A stretch of DNA of 64,000 nucleotides from UBA5069 sp963773745 (GTDB lineage Bacteria; Chloroflexota; Anaerolineae; Caldilineales; Caldilineaceae). The stretch spans positions 19,840 through 83,839 of the forward strand of contig CAVZCL010000008.1 in the NCBI GenBank assembly GCA_963773745.1, given 5' to 3'. Under the pieces are notes generated by a model. It searched no databases, was not told the origin of the DNA, and saw nothing but the letters and a program-made list of their open reading frames with translations. Position 1 is the stretch's first letter. Every line of letters begins with the position of its first letter. Shown here in pieces: positions 16,507-25,702 of the stretch. The position numbers were made by a program, and so were the translations under genes.

Positions 16507-19159
16507 ATGGAACAGCAGCCCGCCCCATCTTCACCCTACCTCGATTTTGAGGTTCAGATTAAGCCTGCGCGTGACGACGGCCTGAGCCCTGTGCAGGTGC
16601 TGCGCGCCCCCGCCGGCGAGGCCAACGGCACGCTCGACGCGCACGCACTTGCCGAGCTGCCTGCCGCTGCGCCCGCCACGCTCCAGGAGGCGCGCGTTCT
16701 GGGCGGCGCGCTCTTTGAGGCGCTTTGCGCGGGCGAGGTGCGCAACCGCTTCGACGTGAGCAGGCAGCTTGCCGCCGCCCAGCAGGCCGGCCTGCGCGTG
16801 CGCCTGCGCATTGAAGACCCCACGCTCGCCGCTTTGCCTTGGGAACTGCTCTTCGACGCGCCGCAGCGATGACTTTGTGGCACTTTCGCGTGCGACGCCA
16901 CTGGTGCGCTACCTGCCCCTTGGCGCGCCCACCGAGCCGCTCACGGTCGAGCCACCGTTGCGCATCCTCGCTGTCGTTGCCGCCCCGACCGACCTGCCGC
17001 CCGTTGATGTGGAGGGCGAGCGCGCACGGATGCAGGCAGCCGTGGCAAGCCTGCAGAAGCGCCGCCACGTGGAGCTTGTCTGGCTGGAGGGCGAGACGTG
17101 GCCGGCGCTCCAGGCGGCGCTGCAGGAGGGCCCCTGGCACATTCTCCACTTTGTGGGCCACGCGTTCTTTGATGAGGCCGAAGGGAGCGGTGCGCTGGTG
17201 CTTGCAGATGAGGCCGGCCACTCCGCGCCGGTCTCCGCTGCGGAACTGGGCGCACTGCTCAGGGATCACACGACGTTGCGGCTGGCGGTGCTCAACGCCT
17301 GCGAAGGCGCGCGCAGCGGCGAGACAAGCCTTTTCGCCGGTGTCGGCACAGCGCTTGTGCAAAGTGGCCTGCCTGCTGTTGTCGCCATGCAGTACGAAAT
17401 CAGCGTGGTCGCCGCGGCGAACTTTACGCGCGCCTTCTACGGTGCAATTGCCCATGATCTGCCCGTGGACGCGGCCATGTCCGAGGCGCGCAAGGCGATG
17501 CGTCAGGCCGCGCCAACCGGCGTCGAGTGGGCCACACCCGTGCTGCTGTTGCGCGCGCCCGACGGCGCGCTCTGGCACACGGCGCAGCCGAGCGCGCTCA
17601 CGCTGCGGCGCGCGCTCGCCGGCGTTGCGGCGGCAGGGGCGCTGGCGCTCGCCATCTGGGCGCTTGCCGATCGGGTCATCATGCCGCGCGTCTTCCCCAC
17701 ACAAATGGACGCGCCCTTCGGCATTGCGGTTGCCGACATCGGCGAGCTGAGCGAGAACGGCGAGATGCGCGCCTCACCCTTTGGCACGGCGCTGAGCACG
17801 GAGATCTATGCGTGCCTACTGGACGAATACAACAGCGCACGCGCAAGCGCAGGGGGCGCGCTGGAGAGCGCGGTGGTCGTCTGGAACGACAGCGCCGGCC
17901 GCGCTCAGAAGAACGTGCGCTTTGGCGTGATGCCGGGCGCAACGGCGGCAGAGCGCGCCACGGCCGCCGCTGCACTTGCACGCCGCATTGGCGCCGAAAT
18001 GGTTGTCTACGGCTTCATTACCCCACGCGCCGCCGGACAGGACTTACAGCTCGAGTTCTACTACGCCACGCCAGTTGAGCTGGGCGAACCGCTGCCCACG
18101 GCGGGCAGCCAGCGCATTGGCGCTCCGATTGTGGGGACGACCCCATGGCGTGTCAACGCCGAAGCCGCACACAGACAGATGGACGGCCCCGTGCAACTGC
18201 GCGCGACCGGCCTCTTTTGGATGACACAGGTGCTCAGCTATCTCCTTGCCGACCAGCCTGGCAAGGCGCTGGCGGTGGCGCGGAGTGAAGCGGCGACGCG
18301 CAGCCTGAGCGAGTGGCGCAATGACGAGGGGCGCCGCCTCTGGCACCTGGTTGTGGGGCAGGCAGCGCTCTACGCTCGCGACTTCGACAGCGCGCTGGCA
18401 GAGGCCGACCTGGCCGGCGCGCAACTGGCAAGGGGCCAATCCGCAGGCGACCCGCAAGGCGCCGCCAATGACACCGAGCCACCCGACGTCAATGCACTCA
18501 TGCTCGCCGGCAACATCTACATGGACCGCGCCCAGCTTCACTACCTGCGCTACGTGGATGTCGACCCGGCGGACCTCTGCGTCGATGCAGCCAATCTCGC
18601 CGCAGCTTCACCGACGCCCGAGGAGGCAGCCGCCGACGCGCGCCGTGCGGTCGCACTGCTTGAAGAAGCGACCGCACGTGCGCCCACCTCTGCCTGGCCC
18701 CCCGTGGAAGAGTTCGCGCGCATGAACCTGGCGCTTGCCTACCGCCTGCTGGGTCAGGTGGAGATCTTTGCAGGCGACCTGCCCGCCGCCGAATCCACTC
18801 TGCTGCAGGCGGCGGCTGCCTTCAGCCAGACGCTGCAGGCGTTCGACCCGGCCACGCAACCTCAGTTCGTCGGCTGGTCACAGGCGGGGCTGGGCGTCAC
18901 TCACCTGCTCCAGGCGCACATCCGCAATGTCGCGCGCGTCAATGCGCTCAACGCACAGGATGGCGCGGCCGCCGCGCGTGAACGCGATGCTGCCGTAGCG
19001 CTGGTGGAGGAATCGATCGGCGCGCTTGAAGCATGCATTGCACTGGAGCCGGAGACACTCGGCTTGCCCACGTTTCAGCAGCAGGTACTCAACTGCGCCT
19101 GTCGTCCCTACCTGCAGCAGGCGCGTATAACACTTGGCGACCTTAAGGAGGGACCATGA
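16507..19159 (+). CDS. Membrane CHAT-domain (caspase-like peptidase) protein with TPR-like C-terminus (one frame break)
   Basis: Reading across one extra base near 16862-16864 (LLFDAP then SDDFVALSR) gives about 883 residues. The N-terminal 120 residues are the helper region often found before CHAT domains. The CHAT fold follows, with the catalytic pair His217 (WHILHFVGHAFFDE) and Cys264 (VLNACEGARSGE). A single transmembrane segment lies at about 365-390 (ALAGVAAAGALALAIWALAD). The remaining 490 residues, probably outside the membrane, are Ala-rich helices with TPR-like pairs (AEADLAGAQLARG, AGDLPAAESTLLQAAAAF). CHAT proteins are proteases in cell-death and immunity systems. GGAG precedes the ATG, and the stop overlaps the next gene's start (ATGA), so the two are one operon. 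Confidence 0.85.
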
Positions 19160-21393
19160 TCACGCAAACCCAGCAAGAGGCGCATACCCACAGCGGGCAC
19201 GGCGGGCGGCGGGCGCTCACATCCGCAGGGCTGGCTGTTGCGGCGGCAGGAGTGGCGCTGACCCTGCTCATGCTGCTTGTGCGCGGCGCAAGCGCACAGG
19301 CTGATCAGCCCCTCGTGCCCGGTGCGCCGGCCACGGGTACGCTCACTTCGCGCTTTGGCGACGCATGGCAAATCTACGCATGCGCGGGCGATATCCTGAC
19401 CGTTACCGCCGCATCCGATGCGTTTTCTCCCTTCATCGAGCTCTATGGCGCAGGGCAGGAAGCGCCCATGATCGATGCAGGCGGCGACCTGAGCATAACG
19501 GTGCTTGCCAGCGCGCCGCTGACAGAGACCGGCATCTATACCATCGCTGTCCTGGGCGAACGCTTGAGCGCGCGCGGGCCCTACACGCTTTCGGCCACTC
19601 TCGTTGCCACGCACACAGACGCACTCACCGATACAGTCGCGCTTGAGGTCGCTGACTTCTACATTGCAGCAGGTCAAAGCCTCACGGGTACAATCGCCAG
19701 CCGCTTTGGCGATCTCTGGCAGATGCACATCTGCGGCGGTGCGCCCGTCACCCTCACTGTGAGCACCAGCGCGTTCGTGCCGGTGCTCATCTTCGCCGAA
19801 GAACTGAGCGGCACGCTTGCGCTCACGCCCACCGCCTTGGAGAGCACCGATCAGCCGGCAACAAGCAGCCTGCTGCCAAGCACGGACGAGGCAACGCGGC
19901 AGAATCCCGAGCTGTCGGCCGCCGCCGTCTTCACGCCATCCCTTACCATGGACCTGCAGGTGACTGTGGGCGGCGAAAGACGCAGCGACCGCGGGCCCTA
20001 CACACTCATCGCCGAAGCTGCCCCGCTGACAGCCACGGCAACCACCACGCCTGCCGAGGGCACGCAGGAGCCGCCGGCGCCGACAGCAACGCAGCGCAAC
20101 ACAGCCACACCTGCACGCCAGCCAACGGCCACGCCGTCGCCGATTGTCATCCCCTCGTGCAATGTGCTTGTACAGACGCTGCGGCTGCGCAGCGGCCCGG
20201 GAACAGAGTTTGAGCCGCCCCTTGGCGGGCTTCCATCCGGCACGACGCTGGAGCTTTTTGGGCGCAACGCCGATGGCGACTGGCTCAACGTGCGCGTCCA
20301 GGGCAGCGCACTCGTCGGCTGGGTGAGCGCCGGCGCGGAATTTGTGCAGTGCAATGTGCCGATTGGCGGGCTGCCCGTGTTGGCATCGCCCCCCACGCCC
20401 ACTGCCCAGCCCACTGCCCGGCCCACGGCCCGGCCCACTGCCACCGCAACAGCCACGAACACGCCCATTCCGTTGCCCACGCCGCAAGCATTTGTCATCG
20501 TTCCGGGCACAGGCTCGGACGGCGACGTCACGGGCAGCCTGCGCACCGGCGCAGACGTGGGCTTCGCGACAGACGGGCGCATGGTCTTCACGAATGCGCT
20601 CTGGTTCTTCGCCGATGCGACGCCGCCCGACGGCCGCACCATTCAGCGCGTGGAGTTCGACATCAGGGCGCTGGACGAAGCCAACACGCTCGTCTTTTCC
20701 AATGCAGAGACGACGCCCGCATACTGCCTCTTCGGCGGCGGCACGCCCGACTGCGCCGTGCTCCGGCTGAGCGTGGGCACGTATTGGCCTGCCGGCAGCA
20801 TTCCAATCTTCAACCAGCTATACCAGGTCACAACCAGCTTCTTTCTCAATGGTGGTGACCCACAGACGCCCGACGCGCAGTGGTTTGCGACCATGGAAAT
20901 TGACTCGCCCAACCTCACGCCGCCCATTACTACGCTGCCTGTGGAGCCAACCACACTCGCGCCACGTGGGGAGGATATCCCAACGCCCACGCCGACGCCC
21001 ACGGAAGAATACGTGACCGAGCCGCCCGAGATTCAGGTGGAACTGCGCGAAGTTGGGCCCGGCTCCACGGCGCTGGAGGTGAACGGTACGATCGTCTTCC
21101 AGGTGGCTGCATGGGACCCCGCAGTGGGCACGTATAACGGCGACGGCATTGACTACATTCGCCTGGCCCTGACGGACAGCAGCGGCACTGTCTACGCGCG
21201 CGACGAGCGTGTGCCTGCCTACTGTGCCTTTGCGGGCGGCGAACCCGACTGCAATATCTACGACTACGCCGCCGCAGGGTACGTGTGGGAGTCCGGCGCG
21301 CCGGTCGAGGTCGGCACGCTTGTCCTCACCGCCGACGTCTTCGCCAGCGATGGGCGGGTTGTCAACTATCGCTGGGACATTCAGGTGAACTAG
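19156..21393 (+). CDS. Exported PPC-like / SH3b protein with a duplicated C-terminal domain
   Basis: A 745-residue protein, not recognised as a known family over its full length. A membrane or signal segment at about 22-47 ends in ASAQA. Two beta-rich repeats follow (TLTSRFGDAWQIYACAGD and TIASRFGDLWQMHICGG, each about 110 residues), resembling bacterial pre-peptidase C-terminal domains. Then come a Thr/Pro linker, an SH3b domain (LRLRSGPGTEFEPP ... GWVSAGAEF, about 340-398), a second Thr/Pro linker and two copies of a further beta domain. Both copies carry PAYC-x-F-x-GG-x-PDC (near residues 520 and 686), suggesting a disulphide. AAGGAGG precedes the ATG, which overlaps the CHAT gene stop. 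Confidence 0.8.
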   Translation: MITQTQQEAHTHSGHGGRRALTSAGLAVAAAGVALTLLMLLVRGASAQADQPLVPGAPATGTLTSRFGDAWQIYACAGDILTVTAASDAFSPFIELYGAGQEAPMIDAGGDLSITVLASAPLTETGIYTIAVLGERLSARGPYTLSATLVATHTDALTDTVALEVADFYIAAGQSLTGTIASRFGDLWQMHICGGAPVTLTVSTSAFVPVLIFAEELSGTLALTPTALESTDQPATSSLLPSTDEATRQNPELSAAAVFTPSLTMDLQVTVGGERRSDRGPYTLIAEAAPLTATATTTPAEGTQEPPAPTATQRNTATPARQPTATPSPIVIPSCNVLVQTLRLRSGPGTEFEPPLGGLPSGTTLELFGRNADGDWLNVRVQGSALVGWVSAGAEFVQCNVPIGGLPVLASPPTPTAQPTARPTARPTATATATNTPIPLPTPQAFVIVPGTGSDGDVTGSLRTGADVGFATDGRMVFTNALWFFADATPPDGRTIQRVEFDIRALDEANTLVFSNAETTPAYCLFGGGTPDCAVLRLSVGTYWPAGSIPIFNQLYQVTTSFFLNGGDPQTPDAQWFATMEIDSPNLTPPITTLPVEPTTLAPRGEDIPTPTPTPTEEYVTEPPEIQVELREVGPGSTALEVNGTIVFQVAAWDPAVGTYNGDGIDYIRLALTDSSGTVYARDERVPAYCAFAGGEPDCNIYDYAAAGYVWESGAPVEVGTLVLTADVFASDGRVVNYRWDIQVN

Positions 21394-21510
21394 GCGAATT
21401 TCTGTCCGTGGAAAAGGCGGAAACAGCAGAATGAGAGCGGGCCGCTAGAACGTGAGGCTCTCTTCTTGCTGTTTCCGCCTTTTTCGCCGTTTCTGCGGAC
21501 AGAAATTTGC
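21394..21510. repeat. Long inverted repeat after the SH3b gene
   Basis: It starts directly after the stop codon. The left arm (21394 to about 21438) and right arm (to 21510) pair over GCGAATTTCTGTCC and the inner GGCGGAAACAGCA; the right arm carries an extra insertion of about 11 bases. No U-run follows. It may terminate or protect the CHAT-SH3b mRNA. Confidence 0.75.
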
Positions 21511-21564
21511 GCAGTGCGTTGCCAACTGGAAAACCGCGCCGGTTGCGTGTACAATCGGGTCGGA

Positions 21565-22706
21565 ATGATGATACCCGTTACGCTAGGTGAAGGAATTGGC
21601 CGCAAGCGCGGCAAGACGCCGGAGGAAACCACCGTCGTCGTCGCGATGAGCGGCGGCGTCGACAGTTCCGTCGCGGCCGCGCTGCTTGTTGAAATGGGCT
21701 ACAATTGCATTGGCGTGATGATGCGCCTGTGGGCCGAGACGGGTGCAGGCGAGGGCTCCAGCAACAAGTGCTGCAGCCTGGAGAGCGTCAACGACGCCCG
21801 CAGCGTGGCAGATGCGCTGGGCATGCCCTTCTACCTCATCAATGTTGAGGAGACCTTCAAGCATGCCGTGGTGGATGACTTCATCAGCCGCTCGGCCATG
21901 GGGCTGACGCCCAACCCGTGCATGGAGTGCAACCGCCACATCCGCTTTGATTACCTGCTCAACTATGCGCGGCAAGCTGGGGGCCGATTATCTGGCTACG
22001 GGCCACTATGCCCGTCTGCGCCGCACCGATGAAGGTTCCGTGCAGTTGCTGCGGGCCATTGATACGCACAAGGATCAGAGCTACGTCCTCAGCGTCATGG
22101 GGCAGGGCGAACTCAATGACGTGCTCTTTCCGCTGGGCGGGACTGATCAAGGCTGAGGTGCGCGAGTTGGCGCAGGCGCGCGGTCTGCCTGTGGCCAGCA
22201 AGCACGACTCCATGGACCTCTGCTTCATTTTCGACGATGACCACCGCCGCTTTCTGCGCGATTGGGCCGCCGAAGCCATGCGCCCGGGCCCGATTATCGA
22301 CCGCAGCGGTCGCGTCTGGGGCGAGCACGCCGGGCTGCCCGGCTATACAATTGGCCAGCGCAAGGGGCTGGGCCTCAGCGGCCGCTCCGAGCCCCTCTTT
22401 GTCGTGGATATGGACCCGTCGCAAAATGCCCTGATTGTGGGCAGCGGCGATGAGTTGGAGCGCACGCTTTTCCGTTGCACAGGCGTTACGTGGACGGCCG
22501 ATAGCCCGCCCAGCGAGCGCCGAGCGCTGGTCAAGGTGCGCTACAAGGCACAGGCCATGCTCTGCACACTGGGCGCTGCTCACGCTGATGGGTCGCTTGA
22601 AGTGGAACTCGATGCGCCGGCACGCGCCATTTCGCCCGGCCAGAGCGCGGTCTTTCACGATCCCAGCGGCGAGATTGTGCTCGGCGGCGGCATCATCGCC
22701 CGCTGA
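21565..22706 (+). CDS. mnmA: tRNA-specific 2-thiouridylase MnmA (two frame breaks)
   Basis: Adds sulfur to U34 of Glu, Gln and Lys tRNAs. The PP-loop is VAMSGGVDSSVAA, the first catalytic Cys is in TPNPCMECNRHIRFDYLL, YLATGHYARL follows, and the second Cys is in SMDLCFIFDDDHRRFLRDW. Then come GYTIGQRKGLGLSG and the C-terminal barrel ending VLGGGIIAR. Two single extra bases break the frame near 21971-21972 (NYAR/KLGADY) and 22139-22141 (VLFPLGG/LIKAEV). Joined length is about 379 residues, normal for MnmA. Either of two adjacent ATGs (21565, 21568) could be the start. Confidence 0.92.
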
Positions 22707-22803
22707 GCGTCGCTCGCTACACGGTGCATTTCTGCATTTCCGCGCCGAACCCTCCGCCATCAATGCCGTATCGCCGTATCATCGCAGAGCACAGGGACGC
22801 ACC

Positions 22804-23085
22804 ATGAGCACATCGATCCTCTCACCGAGCCTTGTTCTCAGCCTGGTCCTCAGTGTGGGCATAGCGTCCATGTTTCACCTCTGGCGCGGGCGCAGTGTGC
22901 GCGATTTGCTGCTCTACCTGCTGGTGGCAATGGTGGGCTTCGGTGTGGGACAACTGGTGGGCACAATTATCCGCACCCCCCTGCTGCAGGTGGGCGATGT
23001 GCATCTGCTTGAAGCCAGCGTAGGGGCCTGGGTGGCCCTGGCGGTGGCGCACGTGATTACGACGCCGGCCACGCGCCCCTGGTAA
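22804..23085 (+). CDS. Small membrane protein of unknown function
   Basis: A 93-residue hydrophobic protein with about three transmembrane helices (SLVLSLVLSVGIASMFHLW, LLLYLLVAMVGFGVGQLVGT, ASVGAWVALAVAHVITT). It is in line with the next small membrane gene, 108 bases on, with a hairpin-containing tandem repeat between them. Family not recognised. Confidence 0.65.
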   Translation: MSTSILSPSLVLSLVLSVGIASMFHLWRGRSVRDLLLYLLVAMVGFGVGQLVGTIIRTPLLQVGDVHLLEASVGAWVALAVAHVITTPATRPW

Positions 23086-23100
23086 GCACAGGTTGGTCAT

Positions 23101-23172
23101 GCGCCCTTGAGAGGGCCAGATTCGTTATGCGCCCTTGAGAGGGCCAGATTCGTCATGCGCCCTTGAGAGGGC
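23101..23172. repeat. 28-bp direct tandem repeat (2.6 copies), each with a small hairpin
   Basis: Units 23101-23128 and 23129-23156 differ at one base; a partial third copy covers 23157-23172. Each contains GCCCTTGAGAGGGC, a 5-bp stem with a 4-base loop. The copies are contiguous with no spacers. They fill the gap between two small membrane-protein genes. Confidence 0.9.
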
Positions 23173-23193
23173 GACGCACTTGAGGAGGATTTC

Positions 23194-23490
23194 GTGACAG
23201 CAAGCGCAACAGTGCGCGACATTGCCATCATCATCGTCGCGCTCGAAAGCATTTTCGTCTTCATGTTGCTGGGCGTGCTCGTCTGGCAGATCTGGCGTCT
23301 TACGAAGCTGATCCAGACCGAAGTCAAGCCCGTGCTGCTGGATGCGCAAGAGACGATCAACACGCTCAAGGCGACGACGGCCTTCATGAGCGACAACGTG
23401 GTGCAACCTGCCGCCAAGGCATCCGGGCAGGCGGTGCGGGCGCAAACGACTGTGCGCACGCTTGTGCGCGAGATTCTGCCGCGCAAGTAG
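23194..23490 (+). CDS. Small single-pass membrane protein with coiled-coil-like tail
   Basis: 98 residues with a GTG start preceded by GAGGAGG. One transmembrane helix (IAIIIVALESIFVFMLLGVLVW), then a helical soluble part (VLLDAQETINTLKATTAFMSDN) similar in style to DUF948-like proteins. Function unknown; probably co-transcribed with the 93-residue gene upstream. Confidence 0.65.
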   Translation: MTASATVRDIAIIIVALESIFVFMLLGVLVWQIWRLTKLIQTEVKPVLLDAQETINTLKATTAFMSDNVVQPAAKASGQAVRAQTTVRTLVREILPRK

Positions 23491-23510
23491 CCGCTGCAGT
23501 GCAAGGCTTC

Positions 23511-23564
23511 CAGGCACAACAATGGGCCGCGCTCAATGGTGAGCGCGGCCCATTGTTGTGCCTG
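23511..23564. terminator. Perfect 25-bp stem-loop after the small membrane-protein gene
   Basis: Arms 23511-23535 and 23540-23564 (CAGGCACAACAATGGGCCGC core) are exact reverse complements around the loop ATGG. It lies 20 bases after the stop codon. It has no proper U-tract, so termination is inferred from position and stability. Confidence 0.7.
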
Positions 23565-23705
23565 CTTTGGGGCACGGGGGATTGAATACGAGGCGGCTTG
23601 TCGATTCAGGACGCACATCTGCGACGAACGCGAGGATTTGGTCTGGTTTCTGCACCAGCGGCTAATTGATGAGCGAGCGCTGTTGCATTTTGTGCAAATT
23701 GCCGC

Positions 23706-23734
23706 TTGACGTGGACGGCCAACCGTATTACACT
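23706..23734 (+). promoter_or_regulatory. Candidate promoter of a second small RNA
   Basis: TTGACG (23706-23711) and TACACT (23729-23734) are 17 bases apart. The expected start falls near 23741, exactly where the folded RNA begins. The stretch 23565-23705 upstream holds nothing recognised. Confidence 0.7.
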
Positions 23735-23740
23735 ACACCC

Positions 23741-23884
23741 AGCATCCGGTGACGGGTCGTGCGCTGCTTCGGTAGCGTCACTCGGGGGAGTCTCGTCACC
23801 GGTGCTAACCCAATAATTGAGTGCACAGCGCGACGCCGGCAGAGAGGATTCTTCCTTCTCTCCCAGGCGTCTCTTTTTATTGGG
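23741..23884 (+). ncRNA. Candidate structured RNA with three-way junction, family not recognised
   Basis: From the predicted start the RNA folds into a 13-bp closing helix with one bulged base (23741-23754 with 23794-23806). That helix encloses a UUCG-capped hairpin (23762-23767 with 23772-23777) and a 4-bp hairpin with a GGGG loop (23780-23783 with 23788-23791). A linker leads to a terminator hairpin. CCCAATAA (23809-23816) can also pair with TTATTGGG (23877-23884), around the terminator. No gene on the same strand follows within 3 kb, so a cis-riboswitch is unlikely. The region 23885-24108 beyond it shows nothing. Confidence 0.6.
23832..23878 (+). terminator. Intrinsic terminator of the second candidate RNA
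   Basis: The stem GACGCC/GGCGTC (23832-23837 with 23866-23871) continues inward with GAGAG/CTCTC (23842-23846 with 23858-23862). It is followed by TCTTTTT. Confidence 0.75.
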
Positions 23885-24108
23885 CATTCCTGGCAAGGGG
23901 TGGCCGTGAAGCGCAAATCCTGCACAAGTTCCGACGTAATGCGCCATGCCAGCTGATCACATCGATCACAGTCTCGATGAGCGAAAGCAACTCCGTGCGC
24001 TGCTGCGTTGTGATTTCCAAAGACACCCATCTATCCGGACCAGCGTGTTCGTCAAGCGCAGAGCGGGAGTAGACCGGGTGCCTATTGTGCGCGTGCACAT
24101 CTTCGCGC

Positions 24109-25647
24109 TCAACTGCGCGCCGCAGCCTGGCTCCCTGTCGCAATGCCATGCAGCGTTTCCCGCAGCAGTGGGTAGAGCGTTGCGTAGAGGTCATACCAGT
24201 GCGCATAGGCTGCGCTGCTCTCGCTGTCGGCGAGAATGATCTGTTCCGTTGCAATTGTCGCCGCAACGGCCTCCTCGAATGAGGCGTAGATGCCCGCCGC
24301 ACGCGCGGCGAGGATGGCCGCACCGAGACAAGCCGCCTCGCTCGATTGCAGCGTCTGCAGCGTTACAGCGCAGATGTCGGCCTTGAGCTGGAGCCAGAGC
24401 TGGCTGCGCGCACCACCGCCCACGGCGCGCAGTTCATCAATCGGAATGCCGTTGCTGCGCAGCAGATCAAGGTTCTGTCGCAGCTCAAAGGTGAGCCCCT
24501 CGAGCGTGGCTTTGGCAATGTCGGCGAGGGTTGTGCTGACGGTGAGCCCGAGCAGCGCCCCGCGTGACTGCGTATCGAGCGTGGGCGTACCGCTGCCGGA
24601 GAAGTGTGGCAGCAGCAGCAGCCCGCTGGGGCCGGCCGGCGCGTCCTCCAGCAACACGTCGTAGCCATCGCGATTGTGGGCGCGCGCCTGTTCGGCTTCC
24701 CACTTGCCCAGCGTGTCGCGCAGCCAGCGCAGCAGCAGCCCGCCACTGTGGTTGAGCGTCATTGCAAGGAAGAGGCCAGGCACGACATGGCGGTAGACGG
24801 AGATGCCGGCCTGCTGGAGGGGCGCGACCACGGCTGCCCTCTCCATGGCAACCTCCACAACCTCGGCGGTGCCGGTGGAAACCATCGCCTGCCCAGGCGC
24901 AATCACACCGCAACCCAGCGCTGCGCACGCCTGATCATGGCCCCCACTTGCCAGCACAACCGGCTCTGTCAGCCCCAGTTCCTGCATCCACTCGGCCGTC
25001 AGCAGGCCGACTGCGCCCCCTGCGGACGGCGCCAGGCGCGCCAGCCGCTCCGGCTCAATGGCGCAACGGCGCAGGATGTCGCCATCCCACTCTCCCGACT
25101 GCAAATTGAGCATTTGCGTGCGCGAGGCGAGGCAATGGCTGATGACCGCCTCGCCCCCCATGCGCCGCAGGAAGAAGTCCTCGTAGAGCAGGAATTGATG
25201 CGCGCGCTGCCAGAGTGCAGGCTCGTTGCGCTGCAGCCAGAGCAATTTGGGGAGGGTGTTGATCGTGTGAACCGGCATCCCTGTGCGGCGGAAGAGTTCG
25301 TTGCCTCCAATGGTCTCTTCAAGCCAGCGATTCTCGGCTGTCGGGCGCGTGTCCATGCCAAGGATTGCCGGGCGCAGCGCATGGCCCTGCGCATCGACGG
25401 GGATTACGGCCTCACCCTGACAGGAGATAGCCAGCGCGCAGGGCGGATCCTGGGGCGCCGCTGCGAGCGCCTCGCGCAGCGTTTCAAGCACAAGCCGCCA
25501 AATTTCTTCGGCGTCCTGTTCGGCCCAGCCAGGATGGGGGGACTGTATGCCGTACTCGCGCCGCGCCTCTGCGAGGATGCGCCCCTGTGCCGAAAAAACA
25601 ATCGTCTTGCAACCGGTCGTGCCAATATCAAGGCCAATCACAGACAT
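24109..25647 (-). CDS. FGGY-family carbohydrate kinase (xylulokinase-like)
   Basis: A 512-residue two-domain sugar kinase. The ATP/phosphate loop is VIGLDIGTTGCKTIVF. AISCQGEAVIPVD, ILGMDTRPTAENRW and the second-domain VLASGGHDQACAALG, MVSTGTAEVVE and LRAVGGGARSQLWLQLKADI are family signatures. The reading frame extends upstream, but the ATG at 25645-25647 is preferred: a GTGGGG ribosome-binding-like run stands seven bases before it. It is the last gene of the long minus-strand sugar block. The second-domain motifs resemble xylulokinases, but the sugar is not determined. Confidence 0.88.
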   Translation of the reverse strand: MSVIGLDIGTTGCKTIVFSAQGRILAEARREYGIQSPHPGWAEQDAEEIWRLVLETLREALAAAPQDPPCALAISCQGEAVIPVDAQGHALRPAILGMDTRPTAENRWLEETIGGNELFRRTGMPVHTINTLPKLLWLQRNEPALWQRAHQFLLYEDFFLRRMGGEAVISHCLASRTQMLNLQSGEWDGDILRRCAIEPERLARLAPSAGGAVGLLTAEWMQELGLTEPVVLASGGHDQACAALGCGVIAPGQAMVSTGTAEVVEVAMERAAVVAPLQQAGISVYRHVVPGLFLAMTLNHSGGLLLRWLRDTLGKWEAEQARAHNRDGYDVLLEDAPAGPSGLLLLPHFSGSGTPTLDTQSRGALLGLTVSTTLADIAKATLEGLTFELRQNLDLLRSNGIPIDELRAVGGGARSQLWLQLKADICAVTLQTLQSSEAACLGAAILAARAAGIYASFEEAVAATIATEQIILADSESSAAYAHWYDLYATLYPLLRETLHGIATGSQAAARS

Positions 25648-25702
25648 GCGCATTCCCCACTTTCGTGGTCTGGAGTGATATCGTCCTGAAACTGCCAGCT
25701 GA

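Noticed and set aside
15254..16534. 426-codon minus-strand frame opposite the LLM oxidoreductase
   Set aside because: The opposite strand encodes a clear luciferase-like protein; the antisense product has no family features.
19108..20487. 459-codon minus-strand frame opposite the SH3b gene
   Set aside because: Arg/Gly/Cys-rich shadow of a well-supported coding region; no domain recognised.
21565..22706. Programmed ribosomal frameshifting in mnmA
   Set aside because: No slippery heptamer or downstream pseudoknot at the breaks, and similar +1 breaks occur in many unrelated genes, so sequence error is simpler.
23101..23172. CRISPR-like 28-base repeats
   Set aside because: Copies are directly contiguous without spacers and there is no cas gene in the window.
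23741..23884. Cis-acting riboswitch
   Set aside because: No plus-strand gene follows for more than 3 kb; the adjacent gene is on the opposite strand and ends towards it.
23606..23947. 113-codon minus-strand frame over the candidate RNA region
   Set aside because: No ribosome-binding site or family signature; the plus strand has a promoter, consistent folding and a terminator instead.
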